Shown: one piece after another, positions 49,746-58,907 of the stretch | How positions within the stretch are numbered: the first letter of the stretch is position 1 | How the letters are laid out: each line of letters opens with the position of its first letter | DNA from: MWDV01 sp964634255 | GTDB taxonomy: Bacteria; Verrucomicrobiota; Verrucomicrobiia; Limisphaerales; MWDV01 | NCBI GenBank assembly: GCA_964634255.1 | Contig: CAZWJC010000006.1 | Location: 1 to 64,000 of the forward strand | Length of the DNA stretch: 64,000 nucleotides | Reading direction: 5' to 3' | Program-made: the position numbers and the translations under genes | The notes under the pieces: generated by a model | What the model saw: only the letters and a program-made list of their open reading frames with translations | Told to the model about the DNA's origin: nothing | Database searches by the model: none

Positions 49746-52361
49746 ATGATGAGACAATGGCTCTGCGCGCTTCTGTTGCTGCTGGCTGCGACCTCGCCGT
49801 CGTGGGCGGCCAGTCGTGCCGAGACCCGCGCGTTTGATGCCGCCGCGAAGGCGTTTCGCGATGGCATCTGGGAGCGGGCAGATCGCGAGTTTGGCGACTT
49901 CCTTCAAAAGTACCCCAAGGCCGACCGACGGGCCGAGGCCATCCTGCTCCAGGCGCAAGCGCGCTGCAAGACGGACGACTACGCCGGCGCCATCCGCCTG
50001 CTGAGCGTCGAGCAGGCGAATGCCGGGTCGCGTGCCGACGAATACCTGTTCTGGTTGGGGGAGGCCCATTACCACAGCACGAACTTTCCCGCCGCCGCTG
50101 AAGCCTATCGCGCGGTGGTGAACAACCATCCCGGCTCGAAACTCCGCCTCGAAGCCAGCGTCAACGAAGCGGCCGCGTGGGCCGGCCTGAAGGACTGGGC
50201 GAAGGTGGAATCGCTGTTGAGTGAACCGGCGGGCGCCTTCCAGCAACTAGCCAAGTCGGCAGGCGGTGGCGGTCCGGTCGCCGAGGGGATTCTGCTCCTG
50301 GCCGAAGCCCAATTGACCCGCCAGCGCTTTGACGCCGCCGAGGCGACGCTGCGCCAACTCGAAACGATCAAGCTGGATCCCAAGCTGGCCTGGCGACGCG
50401 AGTTTCTGCTGTGCCGGGCGCTGCTGGGCAGTGGACGCGCTGCTCCAGCACTGGAGAGTTCTTCCAATCTCCTGGCGTTGGCACGCACGCTTGGCCAGCC
50501 GGTGCCGCAGGCGCAAAGCATCGCACTCCATGCCGCTGCGCTCGAAGAACTGGGACAGTTGGACAGTGCCGCCGCCACTTACACGAGCAACTTGGTTGCG
50601 GACGTTCAGCCGGACTTCCAGCGGCAGGCTGCGTTGAAGATCGGCGAATTGGCACTGGTTCGCGGCCGGTTGGAGGAGGCTGCCAACGAGGTGGCGAAGT
50701 TCCTGCAGCGTTACTCCAACAGCCCGGCGTGCGATGTCGCACTGCTCACGTTGGGCGAATTGCAGCTCCGCCTGTATTTGTCTCCCACCCGCACGAATGC
50801 GCCGGACACGAATCTGCTGCAACAAGCGCTGGCCAACTTGGGCGCGTTGCGCGTGAAGTTTCCGGGCAGTCCGTTGCAAGGGAAGGCTGAGCTGAATCGT
50901 GGATGGTGCTTCTGGCAGACCACCAATCTGACGGAAAGCGGCGCGGCCTTTGCCGCCGCAGCTGTATCGTTGCCACCATCGTTTGATCAGGCAGCGGCCC
51001 GGTTCAAACTGGCTGATGTCCAGGACCGACTCAGTGATTTCGCCTCCGCCATCAGCAACTACCAGGCAGTCGTAGTGCTGGGCGAGGCCTTGCCCACGGT
51101 TAAGACCAACCTGTGCGAGCCGGCGCTTTACCAGATTGTCCGTGCCAGCGTCGCGTGTACGAACGCCCCGGCGGCCGACGCGGCCGTGGCGCGGTTGCTC
51201 GAGTGGTTTCCCGAAAGCCACGTGACCGAGATCAGCCTCCTGGTGGACGGCCAGGGCAAGGCCCAGCAGTCGAATCCGACCTTGGCCCGGCGCACCTTCG
51301 AGGATTTGTTGAAACGTTTCCCGAACTCGACGAACGCTGCTCAAGTGCATCTGGCCATCGGCCGCACCTACGAGCTGGAGGGCAACTGGCCGGGTGCGGC
51401 GCAGGAATATCGGAGCTGGCTTACCGCGTATCCCACGAATGCGGAGCGCCCTCGGGCTGAGTTTGCGCTGGCGCTTGCCAGCTACTGGGCGAACGATGAG
51501 ACCAATGCCCTCGCCCTGTTGAAGAACTTCATCGTGCAGTATCCCACCAACGTGCTGGCCCCACAGGCTCAGTGGTGGGTGGCCGCCTATCACTTCCGCC
51601 AGAACGAATTTGCCGAAGCGGAGAAGGACAGCCAGTTGCTGATTCGAACCTGGCCGGGCACGCCGCTCGCGTATGAAGCGGGCATGCTGGCTGGGCGCGC
51701 GGCCATGGCCCGGCAAGGATGGCTGGATGCGATTGGTTACTTCACCAACTTGACCAGCGATCTGACGTGTCCGTCGAACCTCTGGACGCAGGCGATGTTT
51801 GCCTATGGCGATGCGCAGCGCCGGCTGGATTCGTCGGATACGAATAATCCCTTGGCCAATTTTCAAGAGGCGATCAAGATTTACGCCCGCATCCACACCT
51901 TTAATCCCACCAATGCCCAAGCCGCGCGGGCGTGGGGTGAGAAAGGCAACTGTTATTTCCAGCTCGGCGCACAGAATCCCCACCAATACACCAACGCTAT
52001 CGACGCCTTCCGGCAGGTTTTGGACTCGCCCGGGGCCGATGTGGCGGCGCGGTGTCAGGCGAGTGTGGGGTTGGGCCTGGTGGCGGAAAGGCAGGCAGAA
52101 CTGAGCACGAACAACGCGACGGCACTCCTGACCGAGGCGCGGGATCGCTATCTGGACGTCTTCTACGCGAAATCAAACTGCGTCCGTGAAGGCGAGCAAC
52201 CTCCTTCCTACTGGCGGAAGGAGGCCGGGCTCAAGGCGGCGCGTGTGCTATCGGATTCGCTGCACAAACGTGAAGCGGCGGAGAAGATTTATGAGGAGCT
52301 AGCCAGGGACTATCCACCGCTTCAGCCTTTCATAACGAACCGGCTCAAGAAGGGGGCGTGA
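49746..52361 (+). CDS. Large exported TPR/YbgF-BamD-like protein
   Basis: The 871-residue protein has a signal peptide (MMRQWLCALLLLLAATSPSWA-AS) and about 15-18 helical TPR-type repeats, e.g. FRDGIWERADREFGDFLQKYPKADRRAEAILLQAQARCK, FAEAEKDSQLLIRTWPGTPLAYEAGMLAG and YANAIDAF-like segments in the C-terminal part. It is longer than YbgF or BamD. Expected to be a periplasmic scaffold or part of a secretion/outer-membrane complex; no specific partner is visible. The 3' end overlaps the convergent regulator gene by 17 bases. Confidence 0.8.
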   Translation: MMRQWLCALLLLLAATSPSWAASRAETRAFDAAAKAFRDGIWERADREFGDFLQKYPKADRRAEAILLQAQARCKTDDYAGAIRLLSVEQANAGSRADEYLFWLGEAHYHSTNFPAAAEAYRAVVNNHPGSKLRLEASVNEAAAWAGLKDWAKVESLLSEPAGAFQQLAKSAGGGGPVAEGILLLAEAQLTRQRFDAAEATLRQLETIKLDPKLAWRREFLLCRALLGSGRAAPALESSSNLLALARTLGQPVPQAQSIALHAAALEELGQLDSAAATYTSNLVADVQPDFQRQAALKIGELALVRGRLEEAANEVAKFLQRYSNSPACDVALLTLGELQLRLYLSPTRTNAPDTNLLQQALANLGALRVKFPGSPLQGKAELNRGWCFWQTTNLTESGAAFAAAAVSLPPSFDQAAARFKLADVQDRLSDFASAISNYQAVVVLGEALPTVKTNLCEPALYQIVRASVACTNAPAADAAVARLLEWFPESHVTEISLLVDGQGKAQQSNPTLARRTFEDLLKRFPNSTNAAQVHLAIGRTYELEGNWPGAAQEYRSWLTAYPTNAERPRAEFALALASYWANDETNALALLKNFIVQYPTNVLAPQAQWWVAAYHFRQNEFAEAEKDSQLLIRTWPGTPLAYEAGMLAGRAAMARQGWLDAIGYFTNLTSDLTCPSNLWTQAMFAYGDAQRRLDSSDTNNPLANFQEAIKIYARIHTFNPTNAQAARAWGEKGNCYFQLGAQNPHQYTNAIDAFRQVLDSPGADVAARCQASVGLGLVAERQAELSTNNATALLTEARDRYLDVFYAKSNCVREGEQPPSYWRKEAGLKAARVLSDSLHKREAAEKIYEELARDYPPLQPFITNRLKKGA

Positions 52362-52998
52362 CGCCCGGTCTTGGGCCAGAACTCAGTACTTCCAGCGCAC
52401 GCAGTGTCGCGGCACTGCGTGTTTCGACACCGAGCTTCGCGAAGATCTCCAGCAAGTGCTTTTTCACCGTGGACTCACTGATGCCGAGAATGGTGGCGAT
52501 GTCCGAGTTGGTCTTGCCCTGCGCGACCCAGAGCAGCGCCTCCGCCGCACGGGGTGTCAGCCCCAGTTTGATCAGCAGCTCAGCCGAGGAAAAATCCGGC
52601 TTGAATTCGCGTTGGGCCAATTCCTCGACGCGCCGCAAGCGGGACGAGATGGCCTTCAGCAAATCCGCGCGTGCCACGGGTTTGATCAGGTAATCATCCG
52701 CCCCGAGGTTCATCCCCTGGCGCAGGTCGGTCTTCTCGCCTTTCGCGGTCAGAAAGATAAAGGGGATGGTCGCGGTGGCCGAATCATCACGCAGTGCCGC
52801 CAGCACGCCGTAACCATCGAGCGTGGGCATCATCACATCGCACAGGATCAAATCCGGCAGCTCGCGTTGGGCGAGGGTTAACCCGGCTCGTCCATCCTCG
52901 GCGCCAAGCGGTTCAAAGCCTTCCAGCTTCAGGATGGTCAGCAAGTTGCGCCGCATCTCGGGTTCGTCTTCAATGACCAGAATCTTCCGCGCGTTCAT
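52345..52998 (-). CDS. LuxR/NarL-type response regulator
   Basis: The 217-residue regulator has a receiver domain (KILVIEDEPEMRRNLL, phospho-acceptor Asp54 in LILCDVMMP, FLTAKG and Lys in YLIKPV) and a C-terminal LuxR-type helix-turn-helix (LTPRAAEALLWVAQGKTNSDIATILGISESTVKKHLLEIFAKLGV). It starts four bases before the end of the preceding kinase gene, the usual cognate pairing. Its 3' end overlaps the convergent TPR gene. Targets are unknown. Confidence 0.94.
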   Translation of the reverse strand: MNARKILVIEDEPEMRRNLLTILKLEGFEPLGAEDGRAGLTLAQRELPDLILCDVMMPTLDGYGVLAALRDDSATATIPFIFLTAKGEKTDLRQGMNLGADDYLIKPVARADLLKAISSRLRRVEELAQREFKPDFSSAELLIKLGLTPRAAEALLWVAQGKTNSDIATILGISESTVKKHLLEIFAKLGVETRSAATLRALEVLSSGPRPGVTPPS

Positions 52999-55907
52999 GA
53001 TTGAGGTTGAGTGGCAAACAGCGGTAGTCGAACGGTGATGGTTGTGCCGCGCCCGACGGCGCTTTGCACCTGTACGGTTCCACGGTGCAGTTCGGTGCAG
53101 CGTTTCACGATCGTCAGGCCCAGACCCGTGCCGGGCAGGTGGGCGGTGTTCCGACCGCGATGGAAGGCTTCAAACATGCGCGGCAGATCCACTTCCGGGA
53201 TGCCGAAACCTTGGTCGCGCACGCGGCAAACGGCCTCGACGCCCTGGCGTTCGATTTCCAGGGCGACTGGACTGCCTGCCGCCGAGTACTTGACGGCGTT
53301 GGACAGCAGGTTGGTGAAGATGTGTTGGATTAGACGTTCATCGGCGAAAGCGGCGCCCGCATCCGCGGAAACGGCCCAAGCAATCGGGCACTTGTGGCCC
53401 GTGGCGGACCGCAATTCGTCAACGAGTTGCCGACAGAATCCACGCAACTCCAGCGGGGCCGGGCGGAAATCCAGCTTCGCGGCCTCCAGCAGGCTCAGCA
53501 CGAGCACCTCTTCCATCAGACCCGCCATCCGCCGGGCGTTTTTCTGAATGGACTGCAACTGCTCGACTCGTTCCTCGGGTCTGAGCCGATCGAAGTACGT
53601 TTCCAGGATCTCCGCCGAGGAGAGGATCACCCCCAAAGGTGTGCGGAATTCGTGCGAAACCATCGAAACGAAGTTGCTCTTGAGCTGCCCCAACTCCCGT
53701 TCGCGGGCGAGCGACTTCAACAACCCTTCCTCAAGCTGCTTCCGCTCGGAGATGTCCTGAATGAACGCCTGAATGATATTGCGGCCGCCCCACGCGATGC
53801 GCGTCAGAGTGACTTCCAATGGAATGTCGCGGCCGCTGGTGTGGCGTGCCACCCACTCAAACCGTGTACTGCCGCGGGTGAGACAGTCCGTAATGTGTTT
53901 TTGTGCCAGCACGTCGGTGGGTTCCCCGTTGGGTTGGGTCGGCGGTGACGTTTCGCGTGGACTTCGGCCCACTAGCTCCTCCGGAGACGCGTAACCGAGA
54001 ATGCGTGCCGCTGCGGGATTCACCTCCAGGTACTGCTGGGCATCATGCAGCATCACGCCCTGACTGGAAGCCTCGAACAACGCGCGGAACTTTTGCTCCG
54101 ACTCGCGTAAGGCCTGCTCGGCGCGCTTGCGTTCGATTGCCGTCGCAACCTGGTCAGCCACGAACATCAGAATGCGCTTGTCTTTCTCGCCATAGGCCAA
54201 CTCGTTTTCGTAATGCTGCAGGGCCATCACGCCGATCCTTCGAGCGGGACTGGTCAAAAGCGGCACCCCCAGCCAGACAGCCGCCGGGGCGCCGACCTCG
54301 TGATAAGCCAGTTCCTGCCCCGCTTCCTCGACGACCGCAGTGCCCGCCACGCTGCTGGGACGGGTGTTCTGCCGCGTTGCCAGCAAGGGGCGACCAGTTC
54401 GTAACACGTATCCGGTGAGCCCTTGGGACAAGCGCATCGGGGCGGGGCGCGCATCGCGTTCATCCACGAAATAGGCGAAACTAAACGTGGCCTGGTTGGC
54501 ATCGAGCAGCGCGATATAGAAGTTCGCCGCGGGCATCAGACCGCTGACGATCCGGTGGATTTGACCGTACAAGCTGTCCAGGTCTTCTGCGGTGTGCACC
54601 GCCTCGGTGATTCGAAACGTCGCCTGCTGGATCTGCTCCTGTCGTTTGCGCTCGGTGTTGTCGATGATGCTGGCGCGGAGCAGCGGGCGGCCTTCCGCCG
54701 GTAGCCGCACGAGGCGTACTTCGGTTGGGATCATCCGGCCGCTGGAGTGGCGGTGAATCCACTCGAAGACCGGCGCGCCACCCGCCACGGCCTCGGCCAT
54801 TTTTTCCCGGGCCACATCGGCCGAGCGTCGCCCATTGGCTTGAAACTCGGGGCTGACTTCCGGCGGCGATAGCCGGGTCAACGCGTCCGCCGGATAGCCG
54901 TAAAGCTGGCAGGCCGGCCCATTGCCGCTGAGAAACCGGCCCGTTTCGCCGTCAAACACCACGATGGCTTCGGGAGCGTGCTCCACCAGGGTGCGCAACC
55001 GGGCCTCGCTGGCGCTCAATTCCGCCGTGCGTTCGGCGATGCGCCGTTCGAGTGAGGCATTGAGCTGAAGCAGGTTCTCCCGCGTCTGTTTGCGCTCGGT
55101 GATATCCGTCACGGAGCCGACGTGGTAAAGCACCGCGCCACTTTCGGGGTCGCGCACGGAAACGCAGTGGCTTAAACCCCACCAATGGCGGCCATCCCGC
55201 CGGACGTATTCGATCTCCTCGTCGCGGAAGCCGCCGGTCTCCTCCAGCAACTGCAGCAGCCGCTCCCGGTCGGCCGGATTCGCGTAGAGTCGTTCCCGCG
55301 GTACGCGTCGCATCTGCGCAAATGAATCGAAACCCGACATGCGCAAATACGCCAGGTTCGCAAAGAGGAGCACGTGTTCCGCGCTGGTGCGATAGAGCCC
55401 CTCCGAGATGTTCTCAACGACCGACTCAAGCAATTGTTGGTAGTCGCTGACGGCGGTCTCCGCCTGTTTGCGTTGGCTGATATCGCGAGCCACCATCACG
55501 TGGAGACATCGCCCCTGAGCACTGATTGTGGTGGCGAGAACTTCCACCGGCAGCTCGTTGCCATCCAGCCGGCGAACCCACCACTCGAAGCGATGGCTGC
55601 CGGCGGCAGTGGTTGCGGCCACGATCTCCATCGCCTTTTCGCGTGAGGTGCGTCCGTCCGCTTGCGTTGGTGGAGAGAGGTCGCTGAGGCTGGCCTGCAG
55701 GAGTTGCTCCTTAGAGCTCGCACACATTAATTCCAGTGCCGCGTCATTGCAGTCCACGAACACGCCTTGCTCGGGATCCAGAAGCAGGATGGTGTCGGCG
55801 CTACGCTCAAACAACAGCCGGAACATGGATTCAGTGTCGCCGGAGTCGGCGGCCCGGGCACTGGGCCGTTCGGTCCATTTACGGTCGCTAGTGTTCGGCG
55901 TAATCAT
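52995..55907 (-). CDS. Soluble multi-PAS/GAF sensor histidine kinase
   Basis: The 970-residue kinase (start ATG 55907, MITPNTSDRKW) has four PAS domains (FRLLFERSADTILLLDP; YQQLLESVVENISEGLYRT; LRTLVEHAPEAIVVFDGE; FRALFEASSQGVMLHDA), a GAF domain between the third and fourth (LYGQIHRIVSGLMPAANFYIALL) and a HisKA/HATPase core (SMVSHEFRTPLGVILSSAE, NLLSNAVKYS, DQGFGIPEVD, GTGLGLTIVKR). No transmembrane helix is seen, so the signal is probably cytoplasmic, such as redox or small molecules. The frame is open to 56003 with weaker TTG/GTG starts. Confidence 0.93.
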   Translation of the reverse strand: MITPNTSDRKWTERPSARAADSGDTESMFRLLFERSADTILLLDPEQGVFVDCNDAALELMCASSKEQLLQASLSDLSPPTQADGRTSREKAMEIVAATTAAGSHRFEWWVRRLDGNELPVEVLATTISAQGRCLHVMVARDISQRKQAETAVSDYQQLLESVVENISEGLYRTSAEHVLLFANLAYLRMSGFDSFAQMRRVPRERLYANPADRERLLQLLEETGGFRDEEIEYVRRDGRHWWGLSHCVSVRDPESGAVLYHVGSVTDITERKQTRENLLQLNASLERRIAERTAELSASEARLRTLVEHAPEAIVVFDGETGRFLSGNGPACQLYGYPADALTRLSPPEVSPEFQANGRRSADVAREKMAEAVAGGAPVFEWIHRHSSGRMIPTEVRLVRLPAEGRPLLRASIIDNTERKRQEQIQQATFRITEAVHTAEDLDSLYGQIHRIVSGLMPAANFYIALLDANQATFSFAYFVDERDARPAPMRLSQGLTGYVLRTGRPLLATRQNTRPSSVAGTAVVEEAGQELAYHEVGAPAAVWLGVPLLTSPARRIGVMALQHYENELAYGEKDKRILMFVADQVATAIERKRAEQALRESEQKFRALFEASSQGVMLHDAQQYLEVNPAAARILGYASPEELVGRSPRETSPPTQPNGEPTDVLAQKHITDCLTRGSTRFEWVARHTSGRDIPLEVTLTRIAWGGRNIIQAFIQDISERKQLEEGLLKSLARERELGQLKSNFVSMVSHEFRTPLGVILSSAEILETYFDRLRPEERVEQLQSIQKNARRMAGLMEEVLVLSLLEAAKLDFRPAPLELRGFCRQLVDELRSATGHKCPIAWAVSADAGAAFADERLIQHIFTNLLSNAVKYSAAGSPVALEIERQGVEAVCRVRDQGFGIPEVDLPRMFEAFHRGRNTAHLPGTGLGLTIVKRCTELHRGTVQVQSAVGRGTTITVRLPLFATQPQS

Positions 55908-56032
55908 CTCAGCGCAAGCTTGAGGCACAACGAGCGTCGGTGCGCTCCGTGCGAAGCGGGTTGAGTGTCGCACGAAGTTTTCCCGGGAAGTCACCGCCGT
56001 CAAGCGAACCCAAGCAAGAGAAAGATCGAACC

Positions 56033-56431
56033 ATGATGATCGCTGAATTGAATTCTGAAGGCCGGAACCGCCCGAACCGCACTCATACGCGGCGCGCTTC
56101 GCCCGGCTTGGCCGCAGTCAACCGCAACCCTCCCCGGCTCGGATCGTCCGTCCGGCTGCCGGTTACTCCGGAAAACCGGCTGCGCCTTCGGAAACTCCGC
56201 GAAGCCGAACTACGCGCTTGGAACCACACCCCTCGGACCAGTGCGAATACGGCCCTGCGCACGGAAGTCAGGCACGCGGCGCAGCACAGCCGCCGCGAAC
56301 TCCGCGTCTTCGCCGCCATCGTGTTAACGACCGGGGTCGCGGTGACCCTGGGGGTGCTGGCCTCAATTCGGTTCGTCGAACAGCACTCGGAGTTTGTGGC
56401 GTTTGTGCGGCAATTGCTTGGGCTGGCCTGA
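56033..56431 (+). CDS. Hypothetical protein with one C-terminal transmembrane helix
   Basis: The 132-residue protein starts MMIAELNSEGRNRPNR, has a basic middle (LRLRKLREAELRAWNHTP) and a single hydrophobic helix near residues 93-113 (VFAAIVLTTGVAVTLGVLASIRFV). It is probably a tail-anchored or bitopic membrane protein. It precedes the cytochrome c gene by 54 bases. No family is recognised. Confidence 0.6.
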   Translation: MMIAELNSEGRNRPNRTHTRRASPGLAAVNRNPPRLGSSVRLPVTPENRLRLRKLREAELRAWNHTPRTSANTALRTEVRHAAQHSRRELRVFAAIVLTTGVAVTLGVLASIRFVEQHSEFVAFVRQLLGLA

Positions 56432-56485
56432 ACTCATTTAACGACGCTTGAAGCCGTACTACAACCAACCAAACGAAAGAACGAC

Positions 56486-57061
56486 ATGAAGAAGCCATTG
56501 AAGCAAATGCTCCTCGTAATCCTGATCGCAGGGCCGGTCGCCGGCCTGATGCTGGCCGCCAAATCACCCGCCGACGCGGATGCCGCGCAGCTCGCGCGCG
56601 GCAAATACCTTGTCAACTACGGCGGCTGCAGTGATTGCCATACGCCGTTGAAGTTCGGCCCAAACGGTCCCGAGCCCGATATGACTCGTTACCTCTCGGG
56701 CCATCCAGAAACTGCCCAACTCCCGTCGCCGCCGAAACTGGCGGACAGCCCCTGGTTTGCCTCCACGGCTGGCATGACGGCTTGGGCTGGCCCTTGGGGC
56801 ATCAGCTATGCCGCGAACCTGACGCCTGATCAAAACACCGGACTCGGCATCTGGAGCGAAGAGATGTTCATCAAGGCCATGCGCACCGGCAAACACATGA
56901 GCGCCGGACGCGACATCCTGCCGCCGATGCCCTGGCAGAACCTCGCCGCCCTGAACGATGCGGACATCAAGGCCATCTACGTCTATCTGCGCAGCCTGCC
57001 ACCGATTGCGAACCGCGTGCCTGAACCGCTGCCCCCCGGCGGCTCGGTACGATACGAGTGA
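56486..57061 (+). CDS. Exported monohaem cytochrome c
   Basis: The 191-residue protein has a signal anchor (MKKPLKQMLLVILIAGPVAGLMLA) and one haem-binding motif CSDCH near residues 48-52 (YGGCSDCHTPLKFG). A candidate Met ligand is in DILPPMPWQNL. The C-terminal helix DADIKAIYVYLRSLPPI is typical of class I cytochromes. It is followed by a GC hairpin and U-rich stretch. A donor or acceptor is not identified in this window. Confidence 0.9.
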   Translation: MKKPLKQMLLVILIAGPVAGLMLAAKSPADADAAQLARGKYLVNYGGCSDCHTPLKFGPNGPEPDMTRYLSGHPETAQLPSPPKLADSPWFASTAGMTAWAGPWGISYAANLTPDQNTGLGIWSEEMFIKAMRTGKHMSAGRDILPPMPWQNLAALNDADIKAIYVYLRSLPPIANRVPEPLPPGGSVRYE

Positions 57062-57092
57062 ATTGGAATTCGGAAGCAGGCGCGGAATTGGA

Positions 57093-57118
57093 GCGAGGCG
57101 ACCAACCGCCTCGCTTTC
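57093..57118 (+). terminator. Candidate terminator after the cytochrome c gene
   Basis: GCGAGGCG (57093-57100) pairs with CGCCTCGC (57107-57114) around an ACCAAC loop, followed by TTTC. It lies 32 bases after the stop. Confidence 0.5.
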
Positions 57119-57140
57119 AGTTCCACACCAGGAGGAGTCG

Positions 57141-57266
57141 ATGATTCGGTGGTCGAGAGTCTCTTCGTGGCTTGAGGCAGTCAGCGCGCAGATGCCGAGA
57201 GCCGGCTCAGCCTTATGCCGAAGGAGAAGGGATAAACGGACTCAATGTGGGGGCAAGAGACCCTGA
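57141..57266 (+). CDS. Possible 41-residue small protein
   Basis: A perfect Shine-Dalgarno stretch AGGAGGAG lies a few bases before the ATG at 57141. It begins the short frame MIRWSRVSSWLEAVSAQMP...RRRRDKRTQCGGKRP, 41 residues with a basic tail. It sits between the cytochrome terminator and the decarboxylase gene. The ribosome site is stronger than that of most genes here, but there is no other support. Confidence 0.35.
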   Translation: MIRWSRVSSWLEAVSAQMPRAGSALCRRRRDKRTQCGGKRP

Positions 57267-57354
57267 TCACCGTAACTCCTGGAATTCCGTCGGCAGTGAT
57301 CCGAGAGCGAACTCAAGCGCAGACAGTGGACCCAATACTCGGTAAGCTCCCGCC

Positions 57355-58794
57355 ATGAGTGAGCCCAAGAGCTTTCACATGTCGCCCGAGGAATTCCGCC
57401 GGTGGGGACACGCCGCCGTAGATTGGATCGCCGACTACCAGCGCCGCGTTGAGTCGTTGCCGGTACTGTCAACGGTGCAGCCAGGTGAAATCCGATCGAA
57501 GCTGCCACCTGCGGCCCCGGAATGCGGGGAGTCCTTCGAAGATATCCTCGCGGACGTGGATCGGCTCATCCTGCCAGGCGTGACGCATTGGCAGTCGCCG
57601 AACTTCTTTGCGTTCTTTCCGGCCAACGCTTCCGGGCCGTCCATCCTCGGCGAGCTGCTCTCCGCTGGCTTGGGCGTGCAAGGTATGCTGTGGGCCACAA
57701 GCCCGGCTTGTACGGAACTGGAAACGCATGTCCTCGATTGGCTTGTGGACATGCTGGCACTTCCCGCGAAATTCAAGTCCAGCAGTGCGGGCGGCGGGGT
57801 GATCCAGGACACGGCTTCCGGCGCGGTCTTGTGCGCGCTGCTTGCCGCGCGTGAGCGGGCGACCGGTTTTGCGAGCAACGAGTCGGGCTGCAATGGCAAG
57901 CTGGTGGCCTACGTTTCGACGCAAACGCATTCGTCCGTCGAGAAAGCGGTGAAGATCGCTGGGTTGGGCCGTCAAAACTTGCGGCTCATTGACGTGGACG
58001 ACACGTTTGCCATGCGCCCGGACGCGCTTGCGGCGCAAATCCAGAAGGACCGCGCCGCCGGGCTGACGCCGTGTTTTGTTTGCGCCACCATCGGTACGAC
58101 GTCCTCCAACGCCCTTGATCCGCTGGCCGCGATCGGCCGGATATGCCGCGAACAGGAGTTGTGGTTTCACGTGGACGGCGCGATGTCCGGCGTGGCGGCG
58201 CTATGCCCTGAATTCCGTTTCATCCAGGAAGGCTTGGAACTGGCCGACTCCTACGCCTTCAATCCGCACAAGTGGATGTTCACGAACTTCGACTGCGACT
58301 GCTTCTTCGTGGCGGATCGGGCTGCGTTGATTCGCACCTTGAGCGTGCTGCCCGAGTATCTGCGGAACAAAGCCACGGAATCGGGCGCGGTGATTGACTA
58401 CCGCGATTGGCACGTGCCGCTGGGCCGCCGCTTCCGCGCGCTGAAGCTCTGGTTCGTGATCCGGCACTACGGCGTCGAAGGTCTGCGCCACCATTTCCGC
58501 CGCCATATCGAGCTTGGGCAGCAATTCGCCCGCTGGGTGCAAGACTCCGCGGATTTTGAACTCGTCGTACCTGCTCCGCTGAACCTCGTCTGCTTTCGCC
58601 ACAAGGCGGGTGACGAATTCAACCGGCAGTTGCTGGAGCGCCTGAATCACAGCGGCGCGCTGTATCTCACGCATACCGTGCTGAGCGGTCGCTACGTCTT
58701 GCGGATGTGCGTCGGGCAAACATGGACCGAGGCGCGGCACGTGGAGGCCGCGTGGGCACAGATTCAGGCCACGGCACGCTCGCTCCAGGCATAA
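57355..58794 (+). CDS. PLP-dependent aromatic amino acid decarboxylase-like protein
   Basis: The 479-residue group II decarboxylase has MSPEEFRRWGHAAVDWIADY, PNFFAFFPANASGPSILGELLSAGLGVQGMLWATSPACTELE, HVDGAMSGVAALCPEF, and the PLP lysine in YAFNPHKWMFTNFDC. The pattern fits aromatic-L-amino-acid/tyrosine/tryptophan decarboxylases. Cofactor-binding His is in TQTHSSVEKAVKIAG. Substrate cannot be set from sequence. A TAAGCT hexamer ends six bases before the ATG, suggesting a leaderless message. Confidence 0.92.
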   Translation: MSEPKSFHMSPEEFRRWGHAAVDWIADYQRRVESLPVLSTVQPGEIRSKLPPAAPECGESFEDILADVDRLILPGVTHWQSPNFFAFFPANASGPSILGELLSAGLGVQGMLWATSPACTELETHVLDWLVDMLALPAKFKSSSAGGGVIQDTASGAVLCALLAARERATGFASNESGCNGKLVAYVSTQTHSSVEKAVKIAGLGRQNLRLIDVDDTFAMRPDALAAQIQKDRAAGLTPCFVCATIGTTSSNALDPLAAIGRICREQELWFHVDGAMSGVAALCPEFRFIQEGLELADSYAFNPHKWMFTNFDCDCFFVADRAALIRTLSVLPEYLRNKATESGAVIDYRDWHVPLGRRFRALKLWFVIRHYGVEGLRHHFRRHIELGQQFARWVQDSADFELVVPAPLNLVCFRHKAGDEFNRQLLERLNHSGALYLTHTVLSGRYVLRMCVGQTWTEARHVEAAWAQIQATARSLQA

Positions 58795-58907
58795 AGCCCC
58801 GGTCCGGTCTGGTCTTCCCACCGGCGCGGAATGGTGCGCCCGGTCGGTCCGAAGCGCTGGCAATTTCCGCGTCGCCAACGTCGTGCCAGACCGATACAGT
58901 TCGGGGC

